A stretch of DNA of 64,000 nt. Source: Polyodon spathula (lineage: Eukaryota; Chordata; Actinopteri; Acipenseriformes; Polyodontidae). The notes beneath the pieces were generated by a model. It was not told the origin of the DNA. It ran no database searches and saw only the letters and a program-made list of their open reading frames with translations. Below, piece after piece: positions 52,996 through 64,000 of the stretch. The stretch covers positions 40,468,226 to 40,532,225 of the forward strand of contig NC_054534.1 of assembly GCF_017654505.1 (NCBI RefSeq), written 5' to 3'. A program made the position numbers and the translations under genes. Positions within the stretch are counted from its first letter, which is position 1, and the number at the start of each line of letters is the position of its first letter.

Positions 52996-53956
52996 GTAAA
53001 GAAAGGTAAAAACAGTAAGTATGGTAAACTAATTGTGGTTAACAATGCTAAAGCATAGGAAAGGCCTAGTTAACTGTAACATTAACACACACGTAAGTTT
53101 ACTATGAAAAACCGGTTATAAAAAGCACTATTTAAGGGCAATATTTTGAATATATATTGAAAGATGCCTTACCCTTTCCCAGCTATTTATTTATTTATTT
53201 ATGACTACACATCCAATATTTGAAGTGGTTTATATTCTATGTTGCTTCATACCACTCAACCAACACACAGATATAATAATACCGGTATTACTTTTGTAAA
53301 AACTTCATAGGCAGCTATGAGGAAATCAGAGGATTGCGTTGCATTTGATATATGCTAATAAGATTAGTAGTGACATTTCTGACTACCAGAACCTCTCTGT
53401 GATACTGTTAATGAAGCTGGAAGCTAGGTTGGAATATTCCCATGCAGAGGTTTAATGAGCTTTTTCTGGAATGACATAGTGAAGAGCAAGCTTTGATCAC
53501 GAGATGGCAAGATAAGGGATGTGTGATTCCAGCAGTCTCTTTTGAAAGGGAGCAGGAGGGATTTTTATCCTAGGGCAATTCAATGCATAATGGAAATGAC
53601 TCCACTGTGTTAATGTATGCAGTGTGGTAAAAAAAAAAAAAAAAAAAAAGTTTATGTAATATTCACACTGGAAATGTGAAGGATCAGCCTCTGTTATTTA
53701 AATGTTCATTTTTTATGTACCCCTACCTTTTATGATATTTGTTATCATTCGGAATACCTGTGGCTTCAAAAGGTCTTCTTACGTGTATTCTCTCTAAATG
53801 CAGACAGTGCACCAGCTTGTTCTACAGAATGTGGTATTTCTTACTTCCACTAGGGGCAGAATGTTGCAGGGGTTCGGGTTGTTAGTTATACTCTAGTGAG
53901 GCCAGAGGGATTATTTAAACGTATTTTCAAACAACAAGAAAGTTCAAGTCTTTATA
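52996..53956. other. Intron-like stretch with a poly(A) run
   Basis: No exon recognised. (TTTA)n occurs near 53186-53202, and about 20 A at 53630-53649. Confidence 0.45.
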
Positions 53957-55568
53957 CAGTGGCTCTCAAAAGTATTCACCCCCCTTGGACTTTTCTACAT
54001 TTTATAGTGTTACAATATGGACTCAAAATGGATTTAATTAGGAGTTTTTGCCACTGATCAACACAAAAAAAGTCCATAATGTCAACGTGAAAAATAAAAT
54101 CTACAAATTGTTCTAAATCAGTTATAAATACAAAACAGAAAATAATTGATTGTATAAGTATTCACCCCCTTGAGTCAATATTTGGTAGAGGCACCTTTGG
54201 CAATTACAGCCATGAGTCTATTTGGATAAGTCTCTACCAGCTTTGCACATCTGGACACTGCAATTTTGCTGATTCTTTTTTGCAAATTGCTCAAACTCCA
54301 TCAAGTTGGATGGAGACCTTTGGTGAACAGCAATTTTCACCTCTTTCCACATATTCTCAATTGGATTGAGGTCCGGGCTTTGACTGGGCCACTCCAGGAC
54401 ATTGACCTTTTTTTTGTAATCCACTCCAGTGTGGCTTTGGCTGTATGTTTGGGGTCATTGTGCTGCTGGAAGATGAATCTTCTTCCAAGTCCAAGGTCTC
54501 TTGCAGACTTCAGCAGGTTTTCCTCCAGGATTTCTCTGTACTTTGCTGCATCCATTTTGCCCTCTATCTTCACAACCTTTCCAGGCCCTGACACAAAGAA
54601 GCATCCCCATAGCATGATGCTGCAACCACCATGCTTCACTGTATAGATGGTGTTCTCAGGATGATATGCAGTGTTAGGCTTGTGCCAAACATAACACTTA
54701 GTGAGGCCAAAAAGCTCTGTTTTGGTCTTATCAGACCATAGAATCTTCTTCAACTTGGTCTCAGAGTCTCCCACATGCCTCTGGGCAAACTCTAGCCGAG
54801 ATTTGATGTGAGTTTTTTTCAACAATGACTTTTTTTTTGCCACTTTCCAATAAAGGCCAGTTTTGTGAAGTACCCGGGCTATTGTTGCCGTATGCACAGT
54901 GTCTCGCAGCTCAGCCGTGGAAGACTATAACTCCTTTAGAGTTGCCATAGGCCTCTTGGTGGCCTCCTTGCCCTTCTTGCCCGGATACTCAGTTTTTGAG
55001 GACGGCCTGATCTAGACAGATTCACAGTTGTGCCATATTCTCTCGATTTCTTAATAATGGACTTTACTGCGCTCTGGGGGATTTTCAATACCTTGGAAAT
55101 GTTCTTATATCCTACCCCTGATTGGTGCTTTTGAAGAACCTTATTCTGGATTTGCTTTGAATGTTTCTTTGTCTTCATGATGTAGTTTTTGTTAGGAAAT
55201 GTACTAACCAACCGTGGGACCTCCCAGAGACAGGTGTATTTAACCTGAAATCATGTGAAACACCTTAATTTCACACAGGTGGACTCCATTCAACTAATTA
55301 TGTTACTTCTAAAGACAATTGGTTGCACCAGAGCTTATTTAGGTGTGTCATAGCAAAGGGGGTGAATACGTATGCAATCAATTATTTTCTGTTTTATATT
55401 TGTAATCAATTTAGAACAATTTGTAGATTTTATTTTTCACTTTGACATTATGGACTTGTTGTGTTGATCAGTGGCAAAAACTCCTATTTAAATCCATTTT
55501 GATTCCATGTTGTAACACAATAAAATGTGGAAAAGTCCAAGGGGGATGAATACTTTTGAGAGCCACTT
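53957..55568 (-). mobile_element. Tc1/mariner DNA transposon, copy 2 (1612 bp), long IR/DR arms
   Basis: Flanked by TA (53955-53956 and 55569-55570). The tips are CAGTGGCTCTCAAAAGTATT and its reverse complement with one changed base. The inverted repeats are about 210 bp long. Each arm holds two copies of an AAGTATTCACCCCC-like motif, an outer one and an inner one (left arm about 53971 and 54156), the IR/DR layout in which transposase binds twice per end. The single transposase gene lies on the minus strand and is broken. Confidence 0.95.
54218..55178 (-). pseudogene. Tc1-like transposase, frameshifted, catalytic Asp changed
   Basis: On the minus strand the likely start is the Met at 55178 (MKTKKHSKQIQNKVLQKH), not the upstream in-frame Met at 55211. 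The paired-type DNA-binding region includes 'GVGYKNISKVLKIPQSAVKS' and 'SREYGTTVNLSRSGRPQKL'. A frameshift after about residue 75 breaks it. The core frame (54897-54337) has [12 protein letters not shown] with the first Asp, then '[15 protein letters not shown]' and [13 protein letters not shown]. The position that should be the second catalytic Asp (DNDPKHT) is His, encoded by CAC. A further frameshift leads to '[19 protein letters not shown]' (54424-54218) with the catalytic Glu. Confidence 0.93.
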
Positions 55569-56951
55569 TATTACCAATAGATAGCGTCTCTTACTGCCAG
55601 CAAAACAAAAAGACTCTTGATCACTAGATGTTGACTAGGTGGTGCTTGCTCTTACTTTTATAAAGATGCTTTGGCTGATTCAGCCTATGTTACTGTATAT
55701 CTATGGCTGGCAAATAGAACTGAAAAGCAGTATCTGAGTAATTGCAATAAGAATCACGCAAATGGATGGAAATATAAACTTGTGAGAGTACAGTAAAACA
55801 AATATAAAAATAAAGAACATTTGAAGCTACTTTCTCTTTAAATAAGTATGTGCTGCAAACTGGTTGTTGTTAAAACCTTATTGGCTTATTGGTGAGAAGG
55901 TATGGTGTGAGGTTAAAGTTTTTTTAAAAGAGGAATGTGAAACAGACAGAAGTATAGAAAGGAACCCTGCAGATAGACTTTCTTTTATTAACATTGTTTT
56001 CTAAACTGGACCTGTAAACAAAGAAAAAGCTGTCTACAGGCTAGATGATGAATGAGATGCAACTTCTAGTAATAAACATCATTAATGCGCTTTACTCTTG
56101 GTAACAGAGTTTAGACTATTGTCATTCCCAAAGTGATTACTAACACCATGCAAGCACTGGAACGTCAGTCACTCATTTCACTCAGCATTTGTGTGTCAGG
56201 GCTATAATAGTTTCCATCTGTCTCCAGGGTCTCAGTCATCTTCTTAATTTCAAGATAGATCTGGTTTGAAGCCATTAGCGAGTGCTGTTTTTGCCTAGGA
56301 AATCAAAGGCTCTGTGTCAGAAACATGCATGGATTTGCATGGATTGCACAACAAAAAAAAAGAAAACATCTGCTAAGTGACAGTTTGCTCGTACAAATGT
56401 GTGATATGCATTGCCTGAAGCTGGGAATCATCTGAAACAACTGGTCCATTGCAAGCACCCTGGGTGTCAACAAAGGCAGAGAGGAACCCGCATCAATGTG
56501 GAGTAGGACTGTTAAATGCAGAACTATCATCTTAATACATTAGCAAAACATAGGCATTTGAAGAAAAAACTAAATATAGTACATTGTGCTCTCAATGGAC
56601 TGTGTTGGTGTAAAAATCTTGCTTTAACGACGTATGAAAATGCTGCTACTTTGTTACATATAATATATTTTTATACCTGAGAATCCAAAGGTTGTAAATG
56701 AAAATTAAAACTTTACAAACGTCTCCAGTTTTGCAAATGTAGTAGCAAGCTATTACCATATAAGAGACTTTAGCATAATGGTTAACATTATGTATCATAG
56801 GTCTTAGCATATGAACCTGGATATCTTTCTTGTAAACCTAGTTTGCTGGTGACATTGTGTCACTGTTGGTGATCGAGTCAAAACTTCAGAAAACACTGAT
56901 AAAACATTTTGTTTAATACCAGTATAGTCAAAAGCATAATACAATGCAGCG
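55569..56951. other. Intron-like stretch with no recognised element
   Basis: No exon or element recognised. Confidence 0.4.

Positions 56952-57011
<60 letters not shown>
56952..57011. repeat. (AT)n microsatellite
   Basis: About 30 uninterrupted AT units. Confidence 0.97.
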
Positions 57012-57018
<7 letters not shown>

Positions 57019-57315
57019 CATGTTAGCACTCTGTGCACTTTACCTTATTAGAAAACATTTATTTATACTGTCCACAACAAGCTTGCCACTATACCATTCT
57101 GTGAGCCATTCTGTGAGCCATTTCCATCATCCTGTAGTAGCTGTACTGTGTATTCTTTGTTATAAAATGAAACAGCATTTAAATCACTCCAATCAGTTAG
57201 TTTTTTTCATCTCTGTCACTAAGAATTATTTAAAAATTGGCAAATATAATGTGGTATTTGTTTAATCAGAGAACAGAACAAAGAAAACTCAGAGGCAAAC
57301 AGTAGCAGTAACACT

Positions 57316-57425
57316 TTATTCAAAAGCCATCTGAGAAATCACCACGCAAGTCTCACTCAGCATATAATATATATTACATGCTGAGTGAGACTTCTGGTGA
57401 AGCACCACAGATGGCCTTTGAATAA
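57316..57425. repeat. Near-perfect palindrome (110-bp hairpin)
   Basis: The left arm (TTATTCAAAAGCCATCTG ... 'AGTCTCACTCAGCAT') and the right arm ('ATGCTGAGTGAGACTT' ... 'CAGATGGCCTTTGAATAA') pair over about 45 bp, with small mismatches and a loop of about 13 bp (ATAATATATATTA). A short palindromic MITE is the simplest explanation. A transcribed hairpin is possible but unsupported. Confidence 0.8.
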
Positions 57426-57429
57426 ACTT

Positions 57430-59749
57430 ATTTATATATATATATATATAAGCGTCTTCTATGAGATTAAATAAATATTGATTATAGAACTGATATTTTG
57501 ACTGTTTGGTATCAAACTAAACGTCACCTTATAACTGTGTTGTCAATGGGCTTATACAGTGTGATGGGAGACTAAATTCTTTGAAACAAAACCCCTGATT
57601 TAATTTCTGACACTTTTGGGGACGGAGGACAATCTCTCCTGCTCTCTGCTGACACAACTGTTGGGCTTTTAAACAAGGATGGGTTCGGAATAGAATTCTA
57701 TTGTGCTCGCCGCGGACGGAAAGGACTGCGGCACTGTGCAAACTAACACAGAAGTCGTTTAGTCCACATATCATCTAATGCTGCTTTACAATCTGGGGAA
57801 ATTATGCTGGTTAATGGCCATCGGTATGAAAACAGACTCAGATATCACTGGTCAGCTTCTCTTGAAGACTGCAAAGCCTGAATAGGTTCATTTCCTATAC
57901 AAAAAAAAAACAAAAACAAAAAAACACTCAGAAGCCCCTCCCTCGAGTGCCAGTGCAGGGCAGTGTTTGGCTGTTCCATGAATCCTCCCTCAGATGTGGG
58001 AAATCAGTCTGCTTTCAATTCACAAATGCTATTTCATCTTGAAAATGTTACTATAAATAGCAATATTCAATGTAGTGTTTATGGCAAATAAAAATAAAAA
58101 AAATACAAAATATATGTTACAATCAAACAGTCTTCAGGGACTGTTTTTTCTCAGTGGAAGAATACATAATATATTTATTATTTTTTCAACATATTTTAAA
58201 TGTTATCATTTATCATTCAGTGGGGTAGATGTAAGCAGAGGCGCAATGCAAATAATTGCAGATGCAAAATTCAAATTGCATTGCGGCCAGGCAATTATTT
58301 TGTTAATCAATTGATTATACATTTCATATAAGATGGTGCTCTAGGAGTACATTTGGCCAAATGATGTAACTTGTTCAATAAACGCCACCATTACACTCTT
58401 CACTGTGATTTATTTGCTCCTCACTGTCTTTGTATCATAGTCTGAGCTGATTATCCCTGTCTGGAAAAGGAAGTACAATCAGTACGTATTGTTAGTTAAA
58501 AATCTTCACAGTAAAGTTTTCAGCTACATGCCAAGTCATCCATGAATTGCATTTCTGTTTTGAGATGGTGAAAGGGCACATAGTCACACAAGTTCAGTGC
58601 TTCTTCGCCCTTTAAAAACAGACACACAAGCTCTATAGCTGCAGAGCTTGGCTTATGTTTTAAATACAGTACATGTAAAAAAGAAAAAAAAAAATTGACA
58701 AGGTTTATCATATCCACAGGCAATATTTTACACATCAAAGCTGTCAGCCTGCACATCTATTCATCCGTATTGTTACTCAGGGGAAGACCAGACTAGAATA
58801 TGTTATTTCATGTGAAGCAGGATAGCATGCTTTTTATTACCAACCTGATTACCTGTGCATATCTAAAATGCAGCTATCATCACACTCACTGTCAAAATCA
58901 TTACTGCCTTTACTAATAATGGAACCTTCTTAGAAAGCTTGTTGATGTGATCAGTGCTAACAAAGTGGAAGGAGAAATTACTCGGTATGCAGGATGAGGT
59001 GCATTTCATAACATGAAGCCTTATATGGTGGCTTATAAAACTATTTTACATATTTCCCATATTGAGTACTGTAGCCCACATTGAAAATATCAACTCAACC
59101 GGTATTCTCTATGAACTGTTAGTGCCGTTAAAACAAATGTAGCCTGTGTTTAGATTTGAGCTATTAACACCTGAAACTTCTGCATTGATTGGACCACCAC
59201 GTGAAGTCATTTATGCTGTTATTAAATAGAAAACCTGGGAATTACTAATGGGGTGTCAGCCTATGAGGACTTTTATAGTTTAGTCAATTGCAGTGGAATG
59301 GATTCCAGGTAAATGGATACCTGTAAAGCCTTGATTACCCACAGTCTGATCATACAATAGACCAGCTAAAGACTATCACAAATGCCTGAAAAGTACATTG
59401 TGCTGAATACATTTCAAGGACTTCACATGATGCAATTCAGACTCCCTCCAGACTATGTGACCTACAGCAAAGGTAGCAGGATGAACGGTTCATCTGTAGC
59501 ATTTGAAATATATGCAAGTCATTTAAGAACCAGAAGGTTCTCAGTACAATACAGTGAAAACCAATAATAAGGTTCATTAAGGTAATACAAGCAGAAAACA
59601 GAATTTAAAAACATATTTAGCACACCTTTAAATGTGTAAAACTGAAGCTACCAACATTCTGCAAGAGCGGTGGACCCTCTAGTGTGAGACTTAAGTACTG
59701 CAGGAGCTCAGTCCTGGTATATTAGTCTCTGGCTAAAGAAAGAACACAC
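57430..59749. other. Intron-like stretch with no recognised element
   Basis: AT-rich, with an (AT)n run at about 57430-57450 and A-rich runs near 57900 and 58680. No exon, including no FRMD3 exon, was recognised. Confidence 0.4.
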
Positions 59750-61149
59750 CTGGGGAACAGTGGCGTAGCCGCGGCCCACCCAGATTGCACGCAGGCCCAC
59801 CTAAATCTACGTCTATGTGAATGCCAAGTTTAAGTACATTTATAACAAAAAAATAATAATAAACGTCATTTGTATACCCTGAAGGTGGGTGTTTAAGTTT
59901 AGGTCAAATAGGCTATTTTTTTTTTATTTACTTTTTATGCGCAGGCTTTAGCCAATCAAATCAATGTAGTAATTGTGATGCAATATTTGGGATGGATCTT
60001 CCTCTCACACAACGAATCATGTGTAAGTCACATTTGATTGACAGCTTGCGAGGCAGTTGCCGCGGATTTGTTCAAAAGAGACGTTTATTTTAATCTGCAT
60101 TTTTAAAGTAAGTTACTAGCAGTGCGGCGGTCAACATGGCAAAATAACATAATTTTAACAATTTTAAGAGTTTAGTTTAGTTCATACTTTTGTCAGCACC
60201 ATGCATTTGGTTACTATGGCAACACGGTCAAACAAACACTGACTTCATGATTGGTGCTTGAGTCATACTACTGTACAATGACCTAGCGAGTCAGTGATAT
60301 GTATGATGTTACAATTTATTACTAATTTGAAGGCATCTGTGGTTGTAAAACTTTATAGTTATTTCTATGTATTAAAGCAATACAAAAACTTGTGTTTTGT
60401 TTTTAAGGTTTGCTGTTATCTTTTCTCCTGTGTATAAGATTTATGGAAATTGCTTCATTAGTGTGTCAACATAATTTTAAAAGTTTTACAAAACTTAAAA
60501 AATGTTGCTGAATGTGTCACTCAAGGCTGTTTTAAAAAATTCTATTTTTGTCTGCATGTTACGTTTTTTGCAGCCAACGTAATATCTTTGTTTAGCTTAC
60601 TTGAGAAAATGCAGTGAAAACGAAAGCAGCCATATTCAGCTGGAAACCAGGTATTCTCAGCACAGCTAAGATTTTAGTTTTGGTTTGAAGGCAGCAGAAG
60701 CTTAGCCTGATTTTTAATTTTTGCTTGACAGACGCACTTCTGTAGGGCGAGTTACAGAGGTAAAAAGTTATTACAATATAGCTAAGAGATTACAATACAG
60801 TTAAGAAAAAAGCAATACAGCTTTTTGATTGGGGATTTTTTTAGTTTGTTTTTGCGCTTTTTTTTGTCAAATGAAACTGTTTTTGCAGTTATTGTGCACA
60901 GCATGTTTGTTTCTGTAGGCTGTATGCACTGTGATTTGTATATGTAGTGTAGACATGCAACTACTGTTATAAACTGCAACAAATGTTTGCCTTGCTTCAC
61001 TTGGCACCATACACTCTTAGTCTTGGCTACTTTGCTCTGCTCAAACCCCGGGAAGATATTTGATGTATTCAGAGTTTTAATTGATTTAAATCATATTTGT
61101 AATGTAAACTATTTCCTGTGACTTAGGTACTTGCCCGTCCACCCCAAGA

Positions 61150-62276
61150 TTTTTTTGAGGATGCAACATCGATAATGGATAATTGCAAAGCATATGACAT
61201 GGTTTATTCAGATTTCCAGAAAGCTTTTGACAAAGTCCTGCACAAAAGATTAATTCTCAAACTGAACGCAGTTGGAATTCAAGGAAACACATGTACATGG
61301 ATTAGGGAGTGGTTAACATATAGAAAACAGAAAGTACTTATTAGAGGAAAAACCTCAGAATGGAGTGCGGTAACCAGTGGTGTACCACAGGGATTAGTAT
61401 TAGGTCCTCTGCTATTCCTAATCTACATTAATGATTTAGATTCTGGTATAGTAAGCAAACTTGTTAAATTTGCAGACGACACAAAAGTAGGAGGAGTGGC
61501 AAACACTGTTGCAGCAGCAAAGGTCATTCAAAATGATCTAGACAAGATTCTGAACTGGGCAGACACATGGCAAATGACATTTAATAGAGAAAAGTGTAAG
61601 GTACTGCACGCAGGAAATAAAAATGTACATTATAAATATCATATGGGAGATAGTGAAATTGGAGAAGGAATCTATGAAAAAGACGTAGGAGTTTTTGTTG
61701 ACTCAGAAATGTCTTCATCTAGACAATGTGGGGAAGCTATAAAAAAGGCTAACGAGATGCTCGGATACATTGTGAAAAGTGTTAAATTTAAATCAAGGGA
61801 AGTAATGTTAAAACTGTACAATGCACTAGTAAGACCTCATCTTGAATATTGTGTTCAGTTCTGGTCACCTCACTATAAAAAAGATATTGCTGCTCTAGAA
61901 AGAGTGCAAAGTAGAGCGACCAGAATTATTCCGGGCTTAAAAGGCATGTCATATGCAGACAGGCTAAAAGAATTGAATCTGTTCAGTCTTGAACAAAGAA
62001 GACTACGTGGCGACCTAATTCAAGCATTCAAAATTCTAAAAGATATTGACAGTGTCGACCCAAGGGACTTTTTCAGCCTGAAAAAAGAAACAAGGACCAG
62101 GGGTCACAAATGGAGATTAGACAAAGGGGCATTCAGAACAGAAAATAGGAGGCACTTTTTTTACACAGAGAATTGTGAGGGTCTGGAATCAACTCCCCAG
62201 TAATGCTATTGAAGCCGACACCCTGGGATCCTTCAAGAAGCTGCTTGATGAGATTTTGGGATCAATAAGCTACTAA
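61150..62276 (+). pseudogene. LINE reverse transcriptase, mid-RT to C-terminus
   Basis: One open frame of 342 codons (61175-62203) remains. In order it has 'YSDFQKAFDKVLHKRLILKL' (motif A), 'GVPQGLVLGPLLFLIYINDL' (motif B), 'FADDTKVGG' (motif C with the DD pair) and 'WADTWQMTFNREKCKVLH'. The C-terminal part follows: 'ALVRPHLEYCVQFWSP', 'ERVQSRATRIIPGLKGMSYA' and 'NLFSLEQRRLRGDLIQAFKI'. The fingers and everything upstream are missing. At a T7 run (62156-62162) the frame shifts: the conserved end 'RIVRVWNQLPSNAIEADTLG' to 'LGSISY' and a stop at 62274-62276 is in the next frame. The RT core itself is remarkably intact, so the copy is probably recent. Confidence 0.93.
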
Positions 62277-62345
62277 CAACCAAACGAGCAAGATGGGCCA
62301 AATGGCCTCCTCTTGTTTGTAAACTTTCTTATGTTCTTATGTTCT
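61150..62345 (+). mobile_element. 5'-truncated CR1/L2/Rex-like LINE, nested in hAT element
   Basis: Begins in mid-RT at 'DFFEDATSIMDNCKAYDM' and runs to a 3' end with two TATGTTCT units (about 62330-62345), the short-repeat tail used by this LINE class. It is the same family as 21131-23338 (opposite strand). Being flanked on both sides by hAT sequence, it inserted after the hAT element. No clear target-site duplication was found, which is usual for this class. Confidence 0.9.
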
Positions 62346-62397
62346 TAAGTTGGGGCCCACCCAAATTTCCATAGCTAGCTTGGCCACTGCTTGGGAA

Positions 62398-62732
62398 GCA
62401 AACAAAATGTTCTTGTACCTGAAGTGTTCTCTAAGACAGAGTTGGCCACCGGACGCAATATGAATCAGTCAATAAATAAACATGTATTACTTGTCATGAC
62501 ACACGTGCATCAACATATGAAATTAACTGAATGAGTAAAAGTAAAGCAATAGGCAAGTGTATGTTAATAAACTATACCAGGCGTCAAAAGAAACTATTAT
62601 AGAGCATTTATTTTCAGAAAAAAATAAGGTATATAAATGATGGGCATTGAAGAAATGTTTTTGGTGTCTTTTTAATCATTCGATCATTCATCCTTGACAA
62701 TGACATGCTTGAGTGACTAAGACTGAAGCATC
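62398..62732. other. Short stretch with no recognised element
   Basis: Nothing recognised between the hAT target-site duplication and the next Tc1 tip. Confidence 0.4.
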
Positions 62733-64000
62733 AAGTGCCTATAGAAAAGCAACACCCCCTTTCAAATTTTTCACCTTTTGTTGCCTTATAGCCTGGAATT
62801 AAAATAGTTTTCTTTTTTTCATTTATCTACACATCCTACCCCACAAAATCCAAGTGAAAAAATATTCTAGAAATTTGTAGAAAATTAATTAAAAATAAAA
62901 ACTAAAATAGCTTGGTCGGATAATTGTCAATCTCCCTTGTAATAGCAATCCTAAATTAGCTCAGGTGTAACCAATCACCTTCAAAATCACACACCAAGTT
63001 AAGTGGCCTTCACCTGTGTTAAATTGTAGTGATTCACATGATTTCAGGATAAATTAAGCAGTTCCTGAGGGTTCCCTCTCTTGGGTAGTGCATTTCAAAG
63101 CAAAGGCTCAACCATGAGCACCAAGATGCTTTCAAAAGAACAATGGGACAAAGTGGTTGAAAGGCACAGTTCAGGGGATGGGTATAAAAAAATATCAAAG
63201 GCCTTGAATATCCCTTGCAACATGGTCGAGACGATTAAGAAGTGGAAGGTGTATGGCACCACTAAGATCCTGCCTAGATCAGGCAGTCCTTTTAAACTAG
63301 ATGACCAAGCAAGAAGGAGACTGATCAGAGAGGCTATCAAGAAGCCAATGGCAACTTTGCAGGAGCTACAGGCTTTTATGGCCAAGACTGATCAAAGTGT
63401 GCATGTGACAACAATATCCCAAGCACTCCACAAATCTGGCCTGAATGGTAGAGTGGCGAGAAGAAAGCAATTTCTCAAGAAAGCCCACCTTGAATCCCGT
63501 TTGAAATATGCAAAAAAAACACCCAGGAGATTCTGTAGCCATGTGGCAAAAAGTTTTAGTGGTCTGATGAAACTAAAATTGAACTTTTTGGCCTAAATGC
63601 AAAGCATTATGTTTGGTGCAAACCCAACACAGCACATTACCCAAAGAACGCCGTCTCTACTGTGAAGCATGGTGGTGGCAGCATCATGTTATGGGGATGT
63701 TTCTTATAGTCTGGGACTGGGGCCTTTGTCAGGATAGAAGGGAAAATGAATGGAGCAAAGTACAGAGAAATCCTTGAGGAAAACCTGCTGTCCTCTGCAG
63801 GAAAGCTGAAACTGGGACGGAAGTTCACCTTTCAGCATGACAACGACCCAAAGCACACAGCAAAAGCTACACTGAAGTGGCTAAGGAACAAAAAGGTAAT
63901 TGTTCTTGAGTGGCGCAGTCAGAGCCCTGACATAAATCCAATCGAAAATTTGTGGCATGACTTGAAGATTGCTGTCCATCAACGCTCCCTAAGGAACTTG
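62733..64000 (+). mobile_element. Tc1/mariner DNA transposon, copy 3, cut by window end
   Basis: The left arm starts near AGTGCCTATAGAAAAGCAAC, the style of Tc1 tips of the CAGTGCCT type. A clean TA before it is not visible, so the exact start is uncertain. A transposase gene follows in the + direction. The right arm lies past 64000. It is a different family from copies 1 and 2, judging by tips and transposase wording. Confidence 0.88.
63114..64000 (+). pseudogene. Tc1-like transposase, frameshifted, C-terminus off window
   Basis: The likely start is the Met at 63114 (MSTKMLSKEQWDKVVERH); an in-frame Met at 63081 is less typical. The DNA-binding half is 'GDGYKKISKALNIPCNMVET' and 'TTKILPRSGSPFKLDDQARR', followed by 'VHVTTISQALHKSGLNGRVA'. 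An A-run near 63510 and a second site near 63555 change the frame. The core then reads [19 protein letters not shown], '[15 protein letters not shown]', a TAG stop at about 63707, and [20 protein letters not shown]. It continues with '[19 protein letters not shown]'. The catalytic Asp, Asp and Glu are all present here, unlike copy 2. The frameshifts and stop still make it inactive. The last about 40 residues are beyond the window. Confidence 0.93.

Larger units (their letters stand above)
59758..62389. mobile_element. hAT-like element split by a nested LINE
   Basis: The left tip CAGTGGCGTAGCCGCGGCCC matches the right tip GGGGCCCACCCAAATTTCC...GGCCACTG in inverted orientation. CAGTGGC and GGGCCCACC-type blocks are shared. 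The flanks are an 8-bp duplication with one mismatch (CTGGGGAA at 59750-59757, CTTGGGAA at 62390-62397). CAGTGGCGTAGC-type tips and the 8-bp duplication are hAT hallmarks. About 1.4 kb of interior (59810-61148) is non-coding, with no recognised transposase. A LINE (61150-62345) sits close to the right end. Confidence 0.85.

Noticed and set aside
54266..54646. 126-codon plus-strand frame opposite Tc1 copy 2
   Set aside because: Shadow of the minus-strand transposase.

Overview
Eukaryotic (vertebrate) genomic DNA: AT-rich, intron-like, with microsatellites and many degraded transposable elements. No bacterial-type genes, rRNA, tRNA or CRISPR array were seen. The element mix (Tc1/mariner, DIRS-type tyrosine-recombinase retrotransposons, CR1/L2/Rex-like LINEs, hAT, piggyBac, Kolobok-like MITEs, Ty3/gypsy-like LTRs) points to a ray-finned fish. 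A slow-evolving non-teleost such as a sturgeon or paddlefish is my best guess; that species call is inference.

The only host gene recognised is FRMD3 (FERM domain containing 3), on the + strand. Three consecutive FERM-domain coding exons are visible: 38075-38179, 41063-41105 and 47055-47133. All have AG/GT boundaries and compatible phases, and they join into one open FERM segment. The 38 kb upstream and the 16.9 kb downstream appear to be introns of the same gene: no earlier exon and no next FERM exon was found.

Layout. 1-205: gypsy integrase tail (minus). 2952-3296: Tc1-type MITE. ~6920-7225: SINE-like repeat. 8790-8930 and 10565-10695: two copies of one dispersed repeat. 9034-9702: solo LTR. 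12003-12278: MITE with internal TCCTATAG arrays. 12993-14415: Tc1 element. 18804-18988: TTAA MITE. 21131-23338: 5'-truncated LINE (minus). 24090-24905: short-motif and tandem repeats. 26427-26924: solo LTR. ~27994-28870: piggyBac relic. 29012-29385: solo LTR. 30835-34170: DIRS relic A. 34490-35280: hAT-like MITE. 36023-36222 and 37104-37505: MITEs. 38075-47133: FRMD3 exons, with DIRS relic B (42890-46850) in the second intron seen here. ~48004-48958: 955-bp inverted-repeat element. 49049-49515 and 50734-51480: solo LTRs. 53957-55568: Tc1 element (minus). 57316-57425: hairpin. 59758-62389: hAT element with a LINE nested inside. 62733-64000: a third Tc1 element, cut by the window edge.

Every transposon coding region inspected carries stops, frameshifts, deletions or truncation, so none looks autonomous. 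I saw no new biological system. The most useful observations are the FRMD3 exon chain, the nested hAT/LINE pair, the same T7 frameshift in two LINE copies, several elements with intact target-site duplications, and the catalytic-residue losses in the Tc1 and DIRS copies.
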